DNA of 64,000 nt. Origin: Maribacter antarcticus DSM 21422 (lineage in GTDB: Bacteria; Bacteroidota; Bacteroidia; Flavobacteriales; Flavobacteriaceae). Made by a program: the position numbers and the translations under genes. This document shows, one piece after another, positions 25,597-37,171 of the stretch. The notes under the pieces were generated by a model, which saw nothing but the letters and a program-made list of their open reading frames with translations, did no database searches and was not told where the DNA came from. Each line of letters starts with the position of its first letter. Position 1 is the first letter of the stretch. The DNA lies in the NCBI RefSeq assembly GCF_000621125.1, contig NZ_JHZC01000008.1, positions 124,001 through 188,000 on the forward strand, read 5' to 3'.

Positions 25597-27483
25597 ATGA
25601 ATTTTTTTAAGAAATGCACGTTTCCCATAGTTTTGGGTCTTGCGCTAACTGTGGGGTTTTTTAGCTCCTGTGAAGAAGATTTAACAACTATTGGTTCAGG
25701 TGTGGTAGGTGCTGAAGCGTTTACCTCAGGAACAGTGGTTTATGATGTTTTTACCTATAATAAAAATGTAGCGGCGGTTAGAACAAATAGGCTTCCTATA
25801 TATCAGTTAGGGATGTTCTCACACGGTGTTTTTGGCAACACTGAAGGAAGTATTACTACCCAACTTCAACTTTCTAATCCCAATCCTCTTTTTGGTTCCT
25901 TAAGGCAAAGTACTGAAGACACCTCAGATTCAGATGATGCTATTACTACCATTGAAGAGAATGAGACGGTTAAGGAGGTGTTCCTATACATTCCATATTT
26001 AACAGTTGGCGCAACGGATAGAGACCTTGATGGTGTTGTGGATGCTTTAGATGTTGAGCCAGAAAATCCCGATAACGATAGTGATGGCGATGGCGTATCC
26101 AATAGCTTGGAGCGCGCCACAAACACGGATCCATGGGATACCGAGAGTTTAGATGCAAACGCAGACGGTATAAATGATACGGACGGCCAACCGATTGTAG
26201 CAAATAATTTTGCGCAACGTAGGGTATTGGATAGTATTTACGGTGCAATCGATGCTTCGTTTAGGTTAAAAGTGGAGCACAGCACCTACTTTTTACGAGA
26301 TTTAGACCCAAACAGCAATTTTCAAGAATCACAGGCTTATTTTTCTACGCAAGAGTTCTCTCCAAATTTTGTATCTGATGTATTATATGATTCGGCAGAG
26401 TCAGGGGAATTATTTATTGATGATAAAGAAATATTATTATCCCAAGAGGATAATGAAACTACAGATGAGGTAGATGAGTCCTTAACATTTGAAAAACTTA
26501 ACCCAGGCATTCGGGTACCTCTTGATAATGATTTCTTTCAGGATTACATTCTAAGTAAAGAAGGGAGTTCGGAACTCTTTAGTCAATCTAATTTCAGTAC
26601 ATACTTAAGAGGGATACATTTATCTTTAGAGAGTGATGCTCCAGAAGGCCTAATGTTATTGTTAGATTTAAGATTTGCTAATATTCAGATAACTTACACC
26701 CATGATTCTTATAACGCTAATAGCACAAATGAAAATTCTATTGAGGTATTGGAAAAGAACTACCAGATTAATCTTATTACCCCAAACACTCAAACAGGTT
26801 CGGTTAATGGAAATGCTGTTAACACATTGATAAACGATAATTATCCAACTGCCATTGCACAGACCTTGGATACTGGAGAAACTACGTCTAGGATATATGT
26901 AAAAGGTGGTGCTGGGATATTTTCAGAAATCGATTTATTTGAAACAGCAAATGGTAGAGAGGCAATTAGCCAAATAAAGTCTGAAAATTGGATTATTAAT
27001 GAAGCGAATTTAGTTTTTTATATAGATAGGGATGAATTGGACATGGTTGGGGGGATTATAGAGCCACCTAGATTATATCTATATAATACGCAATCAAACG
27101 TTCCTTTGTATAATCCTTTTACAGACCCCGGACCTATACAGGGAGATCCTTTTCCATTATTGAATAGTTATCCTAACTATGATGGGGTAATAGAAAAATC
27201 TGGAGAGGATGGTATAAAATATTCGGTTAAAATCACCGATCACATCAATAATTTGGTGTTGCGGGACTCTACTAACGTAACTCTTGGTCTAACCTTGACT
27301 ACGAATATTTTGTCGATTGGCTCAGCCAATGCTATGCTTGCAGATAATGTGGAAAGGTTTATTCCGGTAACCTCTACTTTAACCCCATTAGGAACAGTCC
27401 TGTTTGGAAGTAATATCCCTGTTACAGATCCAGATTTTGATAAACGATTAAGGTTAGAAATTTCCTACACTAAGGTAGATTAG
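25597..27483 (+). CDS. DUF4270 lipoprotein with thrombospondin-type-3-like insert
   Basis: The 628-aa lipoprotein has a leader ending FFSSC (about residues 22-26) followed by [13 protein letters not shown], typical of DUF4270 in Bacteroidota. At about 145-205 there is an Asp-rich Ca-binding segment like thrombospondin type 3 repeats ([52 protein letters not shown]). The rest is beta-rich and ends [11 protein letters not shown]. It starts 5 bp after the GT5 gene, so they share a transcript. The surface role is unknown. Confidence 0.85.
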   Translation: MNFFKKCTFPIVLGLALTVGFFSSCEEDLTTIGSGVVGAEAFTSGTVVYDVFTYNKNVAAVRTNRLPIYQLGMFSHGVFGNTEGSITTQLQLSNPNPLFGSLRQSTEDTSDSDDAITTIEENETVKEVFLYIPYLTVGATDRDLDGVVDALDVEPENPDNDSDGDGVSNSLERATNTDPWDTESLDANADGINDTDGQPIVANNFAQRRVLDSIYGAIDASFRLKVEHSTYFLRDLDPNSNFQESQAYFSTQEFSPNFVSDVLYDSAESGELFIDDKEILLSQEDNETTDEVDESLTFEKLNPGIRVPLDNDFFQDYILSKEGSSELFSQSNFSTYLRGIHLSLESDAPEGLMLLLDLRFANIQITYTHDSYNANSTNENSIEVLEKNYQINLITPNTQTGSVNGNAVNTLINDNYPTAIAQTLDTGETTSRIYVKGGAGIFSEIDLFETANGREAISQIKSENWIINEANLVFYIDRDELDMVGGIIEPPRLYLYNTQSNVPLYNPFTDPGPIQGDPFPLLNSYPNYDGVIEKSGEDGIKYSVKITDHINNLVLRDSTNVTLGLTLTTNILSIGSANAMLADNVERFIPVTSTLTPLGTVLFGSNIPVTDPDFDKRLRLEISYTKVD

Positions 27484-27560
27484 TCTTTTATTTTTATACT
27501 TTTTAGCTTTTGTTTATATCGCTTTACAGAGTAAATGCATTCTATATCCCGAATAACAAT

Positions 27561-27588
27561 TTGATTCTTAGGCGTTCACTTACATTTG
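27561..27588 (+). promoter_or_regulatory. Bacteroidota-type promoter of glmS (TTG-N17-TAnnTTTG)
   Basis: TTG at 27561-27563 is followed after 17 bp by TACATTTG at 27581-27588, a full match to the -33/-7 consensus of Bacteroidota. The predicted start point is near 27593, giving a leader of about 40 nt before the glmS ATG at 27632. Confidence 0.7.
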
Positions 27589-27631
27589 CGTAAGAATTTA
27601 TAACACAACAACTATCAAATAGTATTAAATT

Positions 27632-29476
27632 ATGTGCGGAATTGTAGGATATATCGGTTATAGGGATGCTTTTCCTATTATTATTAAAGGATTGCAACGC
27701 CTAGAGTATCGGGGTTATGATAGTGCAGGTATCGCGTTGTTTGATGGCAAAGACATCAATCTTGCCAAAACAAAAGGAAAAGTAGAAGACTTAAAAAATA
27801 AGGCAAGTGAAATTTCTCAAAAGGGAAGTTTAGGGGTTGGTCATACGCGCTGGGCTACTCACGGTGTTCCAAACGATGTGAATTCCCATCCACATTATTC
27901 TAATTCTGGTGACTTGGTCATTATACACAATGGAATTATTGAGAATTATGAATCTATAAAAAAAGAGCTTTCAAAAAGGGGTTATATCTTTTCTTCCGAT
28001 ACGGATACTGAGGTTCTGGTCAACCTTATAGAAGAAGTTAAGAAAACAGAAGACGTGATGTTGGGTAAAGCGGTTCAACTTGCGCTTAACCAAGTCGTTG
28101 GGGCCTACGCTATTGCAGTCTTCGACAAGAGAAAGCCAGATGAAATTGTTGTTGCTAAACTGGGAAGCCCATTGGCTATAGGTATTGGTGAAGATGAATT
28201 TTTCATTGCATCCGATGCTTCTCCTTTTATTGAGTTTACGAACAATGCCGTGTATTTAGAAGATGAGGAAATGGCTATTATTCGTCTTGGCAAAGAAATT
28301 AAACTAAGAAAGATAAAGGATGATTCCGTAGCCTACCCAAGGATTCTAGAATTACAGATGAACTTAGAGGAGATTGAAAAGGGTGGTTATGAGCATTTCA
28401 TGCTAAAGGAAATCTATGAGCAGCCAAGAGCAATAAAAGATACGTACAGAGGAAGGCTACACGCAGACCAAGGCCTTATTAGAATGGCAGGAATTGACCA
28501 GAATCTGGAAAAATTCACCAATGCCAATAGAATTATTATAGTTGCCTGTGGGACATCTTGGCACGCAGGTTTGGTAGCGGAGTACATTTTTGAAGACCTT
28601 GCCAGAATTTCAGTAGAGGTAGAATATGCATCAGAGTTTAGGTACAGAAATCCGGTAATTACAGATAAGGATGTGTTAATTGCCATATCACAATCTGGCG
28701 AAACAGCAGATACGTTAGCTGCTATTAAACTAGCAAAGGAGAAAGGAGCATTCGTTTTTGGGGTTTGTAATGTAGTCGGTTCTACTATTGCTAGGGAGAC
28801 CGATGCAGGAGCCTATACGCATGCAGGTCCAGAAATTGGTGTTGCCTCAACAAAGGCCTTTACCACACAGATTACGGTGTTGACCTTGATTGCCCTAAAA
28901 CTAGCGAAAGCCAAAGGTGTTTTTTCTGAAACCAAATATCATGAGTATTTAACCGAATTGGAGACGATTCCGGCTAAGGTTGAAAGGGCTTTGGAATCTA
29001 ATCCTTTAATTGAAATTATTGCTAATGTGTATAAGGATTCCACAAATTGTCTTTATTTAGGTAGAGGTTATAATTTCCCAGTAGCACTGGAAGGGGCTTT
29101 AAAGTTGAAGGAAATTAGTTATATACATGCAGAAGGCTATCCGGCAGCGGAAATGAAACACGGTCCTATTGCTTTGATTGACGAGCATATGCCCGTTTTT
29201 GTAATTGCTACCAAAAAGGGACATTATGAGAAAGTGGTGAGTAATATTCAGGAAATAAAATCTAGAAAAGGTAAAATCATTGCAATTGTTACCGAGGGTG
29301 ATGAGCAAGTAAGGGATTTAGCGGATCATGTGATTGAGGTGCCGGAAACTTTGGAAAGTCTGACCCCTTTATTAACTACTATTCCATTACAACTTCTATC
29401 TTACCATATTGCGGTAATGCGCGATTGTAATGTCGATCAGCCAAGGAATTTGGCAAAATCTGTGACGGTAGAATAA
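27632..29476 (+). CDS. glmS: Glutamine--fructose-6-phosphate aminotransferase
   Basis: At 614 aa this is a complete GlmS, which makes glucosamine-6-phosphate for peptidoglycan and LPS. The N-terminal glutaminase has the catalytic Cys2 (MCGIVGYIGYRDAFP), HTRWATHG and the NHG-type loop (HNGIIENY). Two SIS domains follow (about 290-420 and 460-600), with ACGTSWHAG, SQSGETADTLAA, VASTKAFTTQ and AEMKHGPIALID. The C-terminus DQPRNLAKSVTVE is canonical. It is expressed from its own promoter and closed by a hairpin terminator. No glmS ribozyme-like leader is expected or seen. Confidence 0.98.
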   Translation: MCGIVGYIGYRDAFPIIIKGLQRLEYRGYDSAGIALFDGKDINLAKTKGKVEDLKNKASEISQKGSLGVGHTRWATHGVPNDVNSHPHYSNSGDLVIIHNGIIENYESIKKELSKRGYIFSSDTDTEVLVNLIEEVKKTEDVMLGKAVQLALNQVVGAYAIAVFDKRKPDEIVVAKLGSPLAIGIGEDEFFIASDASPFIEFTNNAVYLEDEEMAIIRLGKEIKLRKIKDDSVAYPRILELQMNLEEIEKGGYEHFMLKEIYEQPRAIKDTYRGRLHADQGLIRMAGIDQNLEKFTNANRIIIVACGTSWHAGLVAEYIFEDLARISVEVEYASEFRYRNPVITDKDVLIAISQSGETADTLAAIKLAKEKGAFVFGVCNVVGSTIARETDAGAYTHAGPEIGVASTKAFTTQITVLTLIALKLAKAKGVFSETKYHEYLTELETIPAKVERALESNPLIEIIANVYKDSTNCLYLGRGYNFPVALEGALKLKEISYIHAEGYPAAEMKHGPIALIDEHMPVFVIATKKGHYEKVVSNIQEIKSRKGKIIAIVTEGDEQVRDLADHVIEVPETLESLTPLLTTIPLQLLSYHIAVMRDCNVDQPRNLAKSVTVE

Positions 29477-29500
29477 AAAATATCAAAATAAGTATTTCTT

Positions 29501-29536
29501 AAAAGAGGCTCTTGAATTTTAAGGGTCTCTTTTTTA
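29501..29536 (+). terminator. Rho-independent terminator after glmS
   Basis: AAAAGAGGCTCTT pairs with AAGGGTCTCTTTT around the 7-nt loop GAATTTT and runs into a T-tract, 25 bp after the glmS stop. Confidence 0.75.
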
Positions 29537-29671
29537 CTTTATCAAATTCACAATATTAATATGGTTATTTTATCATAGTAATACTATGCATGCATAATTT
29601 ATTTGAATTTCCTATATTGCGTTTAAAATTATCTGTACCTTGGGCTTAACTAATTTTAACTCAAGAAAATA

Positions 29672-32473
29672 ATGAGAAAGATACTGTTTTTAGTATTGAT
29701 GTTTTTTGTAGCATTTGGTTTCTCCCAAACAACCATTAGTGGAACCGTTGTAGACGAAAACAACCAACCTATTCCGGCAGCTAATATTATTATTGTTGGA
29801 ACAAGAATAGGTACGATCGCTGATTTTGACGGTAATTTTGTTTTAGAAACTTCAGAAGTCCCCCCTTTTCAACTAGTTATTTCAAGTTTAGGGTATTCAG
29901 AAGTTCGTGAAAACATAAGCACGGCAAAACAAACAATAAATGTGGTGCTACAAGAGGCACAGACTTTTTTAGATGAAGTGGTGCTGTCCGCATCCAGAAC
30001 TCCGGAACGTATTTTTGAATCTCCTGTTACGGTAGAGCGTATAGGCCAACAGGCTATAAAAAATACTGCTTCTGCTGATTTTTATGGGAGTTTGGAGAAT
30101 TTAAAAGGGGTAGATGTAAACACCAACAGTTTAACCTTTAAATCGGTAAACGCTAGAGGTTTTGCCACCTTTGCAAATACGCGTTTTATGCAGTTGGTAG
30201 ATGGGATGGACAATTCTACGCCTGCTTTGAACTTTCCTATTGGAAATTTGTCAGGTTTAGTAGAGGTAGATGTACTTAGCGTAGAATTACTTCCAGGAGC
30301 TGCTTCCGCATTGTATGGTGCAAACGCATTTAATGGAATTCTTTTCATGCGAAGTAAGAGTCCTTTTGATTACCAAGGGATAAGTGCTTCTATAAAGCAA
30401 GGAGTTACTTCTCAAGAAGCTGCAGGAACCAATTCTTATACAGATGTTGGTATACGGGCTGCTCACAAGTTCAGTGATAAATTTGCTGTAAAATGGAACT
30501 TTGGCTATTTGGACGGTACTGATTGGGCCGCAACTAGTGAAGTTGGCAAAAATGTTCAAAATACCGCTTCGCCTGGTAGTACGAGAGCTAATGATTTAAA
30601 TTACAACGGTATAAATGTCTACGGGGACGAAGTGTCCGCTGATATTAAGGATGTAGCACTTACTTTAGAAGGCTTAGGCAGATTGCCAGCTGGAGCTAAT
30701 GCCTTAGTGCCATCACAAGCAGTGAGTAGAACGGGGTATAATGAAAGGTATTTGACCGATTATACCGCGCGAAGTATCAAATCTGATTGGGGACTTTTCT
30801 ATCGCCCTATTGAAGGGAATAGTTTGGAGCTGTCCTACGTAGGTAAAGTGGGAACCGGAAATACCATATATCAAGGCACCAACCGCTATAACATTCGAAA
30901 TTTCTTTCAACAGCAACATAAATTTGAGATCAAGAACGATAACTTCTTTGTAAGGGGGTATATGGTAGGGGACAAGGCAGGTGATTCTTATGACATGGTA
31001 TTTACTGGAATTAACATTAACCGAGCATGGAAACCGGACAACCAATGGTTTGGAGAATATACAGGGGCATTTGTGCAAGCAACTTTAGGAGGTGCCACAG
31101 AGCAACAAGCACATGCGTTGGGTAGGGCTCAAGCAGAATCTGGACGGTTTTTACCGGGAACACCTGAATTTCAGTCGGCGTTTGACCGTGTAATCCAAAA
31201 TCCGGATCTTTCGCAAGGTTCCCAATTTAGGGATGCCTCCAAATACTATCATTCCGATGCCAATTACAACTTAGGACATGTGATAGATTGGGCAGAAATT
31301 CAAGTGGGTGGTTCTTTTCGTCAGTTTCAATTGAATTCTTTTGGCACCATCTATACAGATAGTGATGGCCCCATTATATATAATGAGTTTGGATTATATA
31401 CGCAAGTTCAAAAGAAAATTGAACTAGCAGGAGAGCAAAGCTTAAAGCTCACCGGTTCGGTACGTTATGATAAAAATGAGTTTTTCGATGGTTTCTTTTC
31501 ACCTAGGATTTCAGCTGGGTATACGGTTAATAGAAACCATAACGTTAGGGCATCGATACAAACAGGTTTCAGAAACCCTTCCACACAGGATTTGTTTATT
31601 GGGCTTGATGCCGGTAGAGCTGTTTTAATTGGTGCGGCTCCGGATAACTTAGATCGCTATTCCAGGAATCTTTCCGTTAGTGGCGGTGGACAGCTGTTGG
31701 GCCAACCAGCCACCATTACCCAAACAGGTAGGGCAGCTTATGAAAATTCTTTTTCAGCGGCATCTTTACAGCGCTTTGCAGCCAGTGGCAATGTTGCCGA
31801 TATCGAAATTGGAAATCCCAATGCAGTGCAACCGGAACAGGTCACCTCTTATGAAATAGGATACCGTGGTAAATTGGATAAGTTGGTTATCGATTTTAGC
31901 ACTTATTTTAACCAATACCAAGATTTTATTTCACCAGAAAACGTGATTGCACCTTATTATGGTACCGTTGGGGATAATTCACTTTCCTTGGCGGCAATAG
32001 CCAATGGAGATTTTGCCACGTATCAAGCCTACACTAACTCAGATGTAGATATCGCTTCTTATGGTGCTTCTTTAGGATTGAGTGCCAAAGTGTTTGGCAA
32101 CTATGACCTAAGCGGTAGTTATACCTTCACGCGATTGGATTTTGATAGAGAAGCGAATCCTGATTTTCAGGTACAGTTTAATACGCCAGAGCATCAGTTT
32201 AAGGCGTCTTTTGGAAATGACGAGCTGTTTAATAACTTTGGTTTTAATGTAAACTATAGGTTTAGCGATGATTACTACTGGGAGGCTACGTTCGGTAACG
32301 GGATAATTCCTGAATTCCATGTGGTAGATGCGCAGGTCAATTATTCTGTGCCTAGTATCAAATCTACCTTTAAGGTAGGGGCCAATAATCTTTTGGGCGA
32401 GGAATACTTTACGGCATTTGGAACCGGGTTTATAGGTTCTATTTACTATGTATCTTGGGTTATCAATAACTAA
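29672..32473 (+). CDS. TonB-dependent receptor with carboxypeptidase-regulatory-like domain
   Basis: A 933-aa outer-membrane receptor: signal peptide (about 1-18), regulatory-like beta domain (about 20-105, TISGTVVDENNQPIPAANII, GTIADFDGNFVL), plug (about 118-235, SVNARGFATFANTRFMQLVD and LLPGAASALYGANAFNGI) and barrel. The plug resembles receptors for hydrophobic or nutrient ligands rather than SusC, and no SusD follows. Instead an SGNH-hydrolase-like lipoprotein starts 24 bp later. This pairing, common in Flavobacteriia, suggests uptake of an esterified or lipidic substrate (inference). Confidence 0.92.
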   Translation: MRKILFLVLMFFVAFGFSQTTISGTVVDENNQPIPAANIIIVGTRIGTIADFDGNFVLETSEVPPFQLVISSLGYSEVRENISTAKQTINVVLQEAQTFLDEVVLSASRTPERIFESPVTVERIGQQAIKNTASADFYGSLENLKGVDVNTNSLTFKSVNARGFATFANTRFMQLVDGMDNSTPALNFPIGNLSGLVEVDVLSVELLPGAASALYGANAFNGILFMRSKSPFDYQGISASIKQGVTSQEAAGTNSYTDVGIRAAHKFSDKFAVKWNFGYLDGTDWAATSEVGKNVQNTASPGSTRANDLNYNGINVYGDEVSADIKDVALTLEGLGRLPAGANALVPSQAVSRTGYNERYLTDYTARSIKSDWGLFYRPIEGNSLELSYVGKVGTGNTIYQGTNRYNIRNFFQQQHKFEIKNDNFFVRGYMVGDKAGDSYDMVFTGININRAWKPDNQWFGEYTGAFVQATLGGATEQQAHALGRAQAESGRFLPGTPEFQSAFDRVIQNPDLSQGSQFRDASKYYHSDANYNLGHVIDWAEIQVGGSFRQFQLNSFGTIYTDSDGPIIYNEFGLYTQVQKKIELAGEQSLKLTGSVRYDKNEFFDGFFSPRISAGYTVNRNHNVRASIQTGFRNPSTQDLFIGLDAGRAVLIGAAPDNLDRYSRNLSVSGGGQLLGQPATITQTGRAAYENSFSAASLQRFAASGNVADIEIGNPNAVQPEQVTSYEIGYRGKLDKLVIDFSTYFNQYQDFISPENVIAPYYGTVGDNSLSLAAIANGDFATYQAYTNSDVDIASYGASLGLSAKVFGNYDLSGSYTFTRLDFDREANPDFQVQFNTPEHQFKASFGNDELFNNFGFNVNYRFSDDYYWEATFGNGIIPEFHVVDAQVNYSVPSIKSTFKVGANNLLGEEYFTAFGTGFIGSIYYVSWVINN

Positions 32474-32497
32474 ACGAAAATCAAATCAACATTTGAC

Positions 32498-34132
32498 ATG
32501 AAAAATTTTAAATATATATTTTTTGCTTCTTCACTGCTGTTCTTTACGAATTGTAACGACCCCGAAGATGTAGATTTAAATCCTATTATAGAGGCAGTAG
32601 TGCCTGAATTAACAGCGGGTTCTGCCGATTTTTCTAACTATGTTTCTTTAGGGAATTCCTTATCTGCAGGTGTTACGGATGGCTCCTTGTTTAGAGCGAG
32701 TCAGGAAAATTCCCTACCTAATATTCTATCTCAAAAATTTAGACTGGTAGGTGGTGGAGATTTTACACAACCTTTAGTAAACGATAATTTTGGGGGTCTT
32801 GCTGCCGGCGGTAATCGAATAGTTGGTCCAAGACTTGTATTTGGCGGTACCGGGCCAGTACCTTTGGAATCTTTGATTGGTCCAGTTACTGTTACTACCG
32901 ATATAGTTCTGAATAATCCAACAGGACCATTTAATAATATGAGTGTACCGGCAGCTAAAAGTTTTCACCTATTGGCTCCTGGGTATGGAAATATTGCAGG
33001 AGTATCTTCAGATCCTCCGACGGCCAATCCATATTTTGTAAGGATGGCATCTAGCGACGGTGCTTCTATGTTGGGTGATGCTATGGTACAATCGCCAACA
33101 TTTTTTTCTTTATGGATTGGGGCTAACGATGTGTTAGGATATGCCACAACTGGTGGCGACGGTTCTAACCCTATTACCCCTGTAAACGGGATGCCTGGCG
33201 TTGGTTTTGATGGCACTTATGGTGCTTTAATAGCAACGCTTACTGCAGGTGATGCACAGGGTGTGGTCGCTAACATACCTGATGTGACCAGTATCCCGCA
33301 TTTTACGACTGTTCCGCACAATCCACTAGACCCAACCAATGAATCCTTTGGGCCTCAGATACCTACATTAAACGGTATTTTTGGACAAATAAATCAAGTG
33401 TATGCCTTTCTGGGTGTTCCAGAACGTTCCATTGAGTTTTCTGCCGCGGCTGCTAGTGAAGTAGTGATTAGTGATGAAACCTTGCCAGATTTATCGGCTC
33501 AGATTGCAGGAGTTCTCGGGGCAAGCCCCACATTTCCAGCATTTGTAGCCTCTTTTGGTTTGCCTGCGGAAGCAGCACCATTGGTAGCTGGTTTGCTTGG
33601 AGCTACCTACGGTCAAACACGTGAGGCCACTGCGGCAGATTTACTTGTTCTTCCTTCTTCTGCTGTAATTGGAACGGTGAACACTACGGTAGTTGGTGCC
33701 TTAATGGCACAAGGTTTACCGCAAGCGTTGGCTGGTCAATTTGCCGTGGAAGGGGTTACACTGCCTCTAGAAGACAAGTGGGTATTGTTACCCAGCGAGC
33801 AGCAAGAAATCGCGATAGCAACTGCTGCTTTTAATTCAATAATTTCAGCTGCTGCGAGTGCAGCAGGATTAGCGTTTGTAGATGCGAATGCACTTCTTAA
33901 TCAGATGGCAAATGGAGGTGTAATAACTGGGCAGTATACACTGGCGTCAAATTTGGTAACGGGTAGTGCTTTTTCTTTGGACGGTGTTCATCCTACAGCA
34001 AGAGGATATGCCTTTATAGCTAATGAATTCATGAGGGCTATAGACGTTACCTACGGAAGTAATTTTGAAGCTTCAGGAAATTTTGTAAACGTCGGAAATT
34101 ACCCAACAAATTATTCTCCTTTGTTACAATAA
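32498..34132 (+). CDS. SGNH/GDSL-hydrolase-like lipoprotein
   Basis: The 544-aa lipoprotein (leader ending FFTNC, about residues 15-19) shows SGNH blocks in order: block I YVSLGNSLSAG (about 48-58), where Asn replaces the Asp of GDSL but the nucleophile Ser is kept; block III WIGANDVLGY (about 206); and block V DGVHPTARGYAFIANEF near 500, with the Asp-x-x-His pair. An Ala/Val-rich segment of about 150 residues is inserted between blocks III and V. It lies 24 bp after a TonB receptor and is likely exported to the surface to hydrolyse esters. A strong terminator follows. Confidence 0.85.
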   Translation: MKNFKYIFFASSLLFFTNCNDPEDVDLNPIIEAVVPELTAGSADFSNYVSLGNSLSAGVTDGSLFRASQENSLPNILSQKFRLVGGGDFTQPLVNDNFGGLAAGGNRIVGPRLVFGGTGPVPLESLIGPVTVTTDIVLNNPTGPFNNMSVPAAKSFHLLAPGYGNIAGVSSDPPTANPYFVRMASSDGASMLGDAMVQSPTFFSLWIGANDVLGYATTGGDGSNPITPVNGMPGVGFDGTYGALIATLTAGDAQGVVANIPDVTSIPHFTTVPHNPLDPTNESFGPQIPTLNGIFGQINQVYAFLGVPERSIEFSAAAASEVVISDETLPDLSAQIAGVLGASPTFPAFVASFGLPAEAAPLVAGLLGATYGQTREATAADLLVLPSSAVIGTVNTTVVGALMAQGLPQALAGQFAVEGVTLPLEDKWVLLPSEQQEIAIATAAFNSIISAAASAAGLAFVDANALLNQMANGGVITGQYTLASNLVTGSAFSLDGVHPTARGYAFIANEFMRAIDVTYGSNFEASGNFVNVGNYPTNYSPLLQ

Positions 34133-34157
34133 TAGGAACGAGTTATAATTGATTTTG

Positions 34158-34186
34158 AAGGCGCTCTTAGAGCGCCTTTTTTGTTT
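34158..34186 (+). terminator. Rho-independent terminator after the SGNH lipoprotein gene
   Basis: The GC-rich stem GGCGCTC-TTA-GAGCGCC, extended by flanking AA/TT pairs, is followed directly by a T-run, 26 bp after the stop codon. Confidence 0.9.
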
Positions 34187-34230
34187 TTTAAAAAAGCTAA
34201 AAAACAGTTTTCGTTTAAAATGTAAAAACA

Positions 34231-34238
34231 TATCTTTG
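34231..34238 (+). promoter_or_regulatory. TAnnTTTG -7 element of atpD
   Basis: TATCTTTG lies 61 bp upstream of the atpD ATG and downstream of the terminator at 34158-34186, so it is the obvious promoter for atpD-atpC. The -33 element is not clear. Confidence 0.55.
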
Positions 34239-34296
34239 CAGCCTTAAAATACACGTATTTTTTAGTACAGTTTAAACGATATACATAAACATATAA

Positions 34297-35808
<1,512 letters not shown>

Positions 35809-35879
35809 ATTTAGCAGGTAGGAATGGTTTACAGTATTTAGTACTGCCAATTATAGCTACCTATTATACACTAAAAAAT

Positions 35880-36158
35880 ATGTATTTAGAAATTGTATCG
35901 CCAGAAGCTACTCTATTCGCAGGAGAAGTGACATCGGTAATCGTACCCGGAATAAATGGGGAGTTTCAAATGTTACAAGGTCACGCACCTATTGTTTCTT
36001 TGTTGCAAGAAGGTAATGTTAAGGTAGAAGGAAAGCTTATTTTGGAGGAAGAACACGAAGGAGCGTTCACAAAAGATGCTTCAGGAAAGACGATACTTGC
36101 CATTACCAGCGGAACAATAGAACTCAAGGACAATAAGGTAATTGTATTGGCAGATTAA
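35880..36158 (+). CDS. atpC: F1 ATP synthase subunit epsilon (short form)
   Basis: The 92-aa protein matches the N-terminal beta-sandwich of epsilon (MYLEIVSPEATLFAGEVTSV, GINGEFQMLQGHAPIVSLL). Family members are usually about 130-140 aa; the C-terminal helical domain that inhibits ATP hydrolysis is absent and the frame simply ends, with a terminator 42 bp later. Short epsilon subunits are common in Bacteroidota. It follows atpD by 71 bp. Confidence 0.93.
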   Translation: MYLEIVSPEATLFAGEVTSVIVPGINGEFQMLQGHAPIVSLLQEGNVKVEGKLILEEEHEGAFTKDASGKTILAITSGTIELKDNKVIVLAD

Positions 36159-36199
36159 AGTCAACTCGCCCTTAAAAGGTGGGGATAAAAATAATAGCA

Positions 36200-36251
36200 A
36201 GGCCCCAAAAGTTGATTCTGAATTTGTTTCAGTATCAACTTTTGGGGCCTT
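36200..36251. terminator. Long bidirectional terminator hairpin
   Basis: AAGGCCCCAAAAGTTGAT (from about 36200) pairs exactly with ATCAACTTTTGGGGCCTT (to about 36251), an 18-bp stem. It lies between the convergent atpC and XRE genes and probably serves both strands. Confidence 0.85.
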
Positions 36252-36256
36252 CTCTT

Positions 36257-36463
36257 TCAGTCTAATTGGAACGCTAGAATATCTCCAGGTTGGCAATCTA
36301 ATTCTTTACAGATAGCCTCCAAAGTAGAAAATCGAACTGCTTTAGCTTTACCAGATTTTAGTATGGACAGGTTAGCTTCAGTAATTCCAATATTTTCTGC
36401 CAGTTCTTTGCTTTTCATGTTTCGGTCTGCCAATACCTTGTCTAAGTTTACGATGATTCTCAT
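36257..36463 (-). CDS. XRE-family helix-turn-helix regulator (YozG-like)
   Basis: A 68-aa protein that is a single Cro/CI-type HTH: MRIIVNLDKVLADRNMKSKE then LAENIGITEANLSILKSGKA and a C-terminal CKELDCQPGDILAF. These compact HTH proteins are regularly found next to DUF2975 membrane proteins, as here: the upstream DUF2975 stop is 1 bp from this start codon. It probably regulates its own operon; no operator was identified. Confidence 0.92.
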   Translation of the reverse strand: MRIIVNLDKVLADRNMKSKELAENIGITEANLSILKSGKAKAVRFSTLEAICKELDCQPGDILAFQLD

Positions 36464-36464
36464 G

Positions 36465-37001
36465 TTATATGGTTAAATCATTTTCATTCTGAACATGCAC
36501 ACCTTTTTTAAATGTAGTTGTTAAAAAAAGTGCTACTACCCCAAATAGGATAAGAAGTATAAGGTTATGAATATCCCGATAATTCTCCTTTTGCATAATA
36601 ACATAATGAACAAGGAGATATAAAGCTGGACCAACACCTAAATTTAGCACAGTAAAGTAATGAAGGTTTTTAATAGTTTTGTGATTAAAAACCACATCTT
36701 CTTTGAGTGCTTTGAAAATATTGGAAAGCACAAAAAAGAAGATAATAATAAAAATAAGGGTTAGTGAAACAGTAAGGATGACGTTAAATTGAAACTCACC
36801 TTTCATAAACGTTCCGATAAGGGGAATATCAATAAGGTATCGGTCGTTTTCATGCCTAAAATTCTCTATCAAGAATGACACATCGTAATAAATAACCGAA
36901 AGCAAACCGAAAATTGATAGACCTCTAAAAAGATAGAAAAGGATATGGGAAAGGTATTTTGGGCCGAACATACTCATAAAATTATTTTTTATCAATAACA
37001 T
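36465..37001 (-). CDS. DUF2975 membrane protein
   Basis: A 178-aa protein with four predicted transmembrane helices (about 18-40, 65-95, 107-125 and 140-160) and the DUF2975 layout (FILSNIFKALKEDVVFNHKT before helix 3). It is the first gene of a two-gene operon with the XRE regulator. The pair is widespread in Firmicutes and Bacteroidota with no agreed function; a membrane sensor that controls the small HTH protein is a fair inference. Starts at residue 9 or 11 (MSMFGPKYL) are alternatives. The roughly 230 bp upstream hold no gene. Confidence 0.85.
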   Translation of the reverse strand: MLLIKNNFMSMFGPKYLSHILFYLFRGLSIFGLLSVIYYDVSFLIENFRHENDRYLIDIPLIGTFMKGEFQFNVILTVSLTLIFIIIFFFVLSNIFKALKEDVVFNHKTIKNLHYFTVLNLGVGPALYLLVHYVIMQKENYRDIHNLILLILFGVVALFLTTTFKKGVHVQNENDLTI

Positions 37002-37171
37002 ATATATAAAAATTATTGATAAACAATAATAAAAATTTGGAATTCAAAGTTTTCTAGTTAATAGAAGTATGGTTTACAAGCCTATATATCGTTTTGAATT
37101 ATTCCTGATAAGCCAAAATCAATCTGTTTTTCTAACCTAAAACTATATCGAGTAGTGAATCAATAGTTTAT

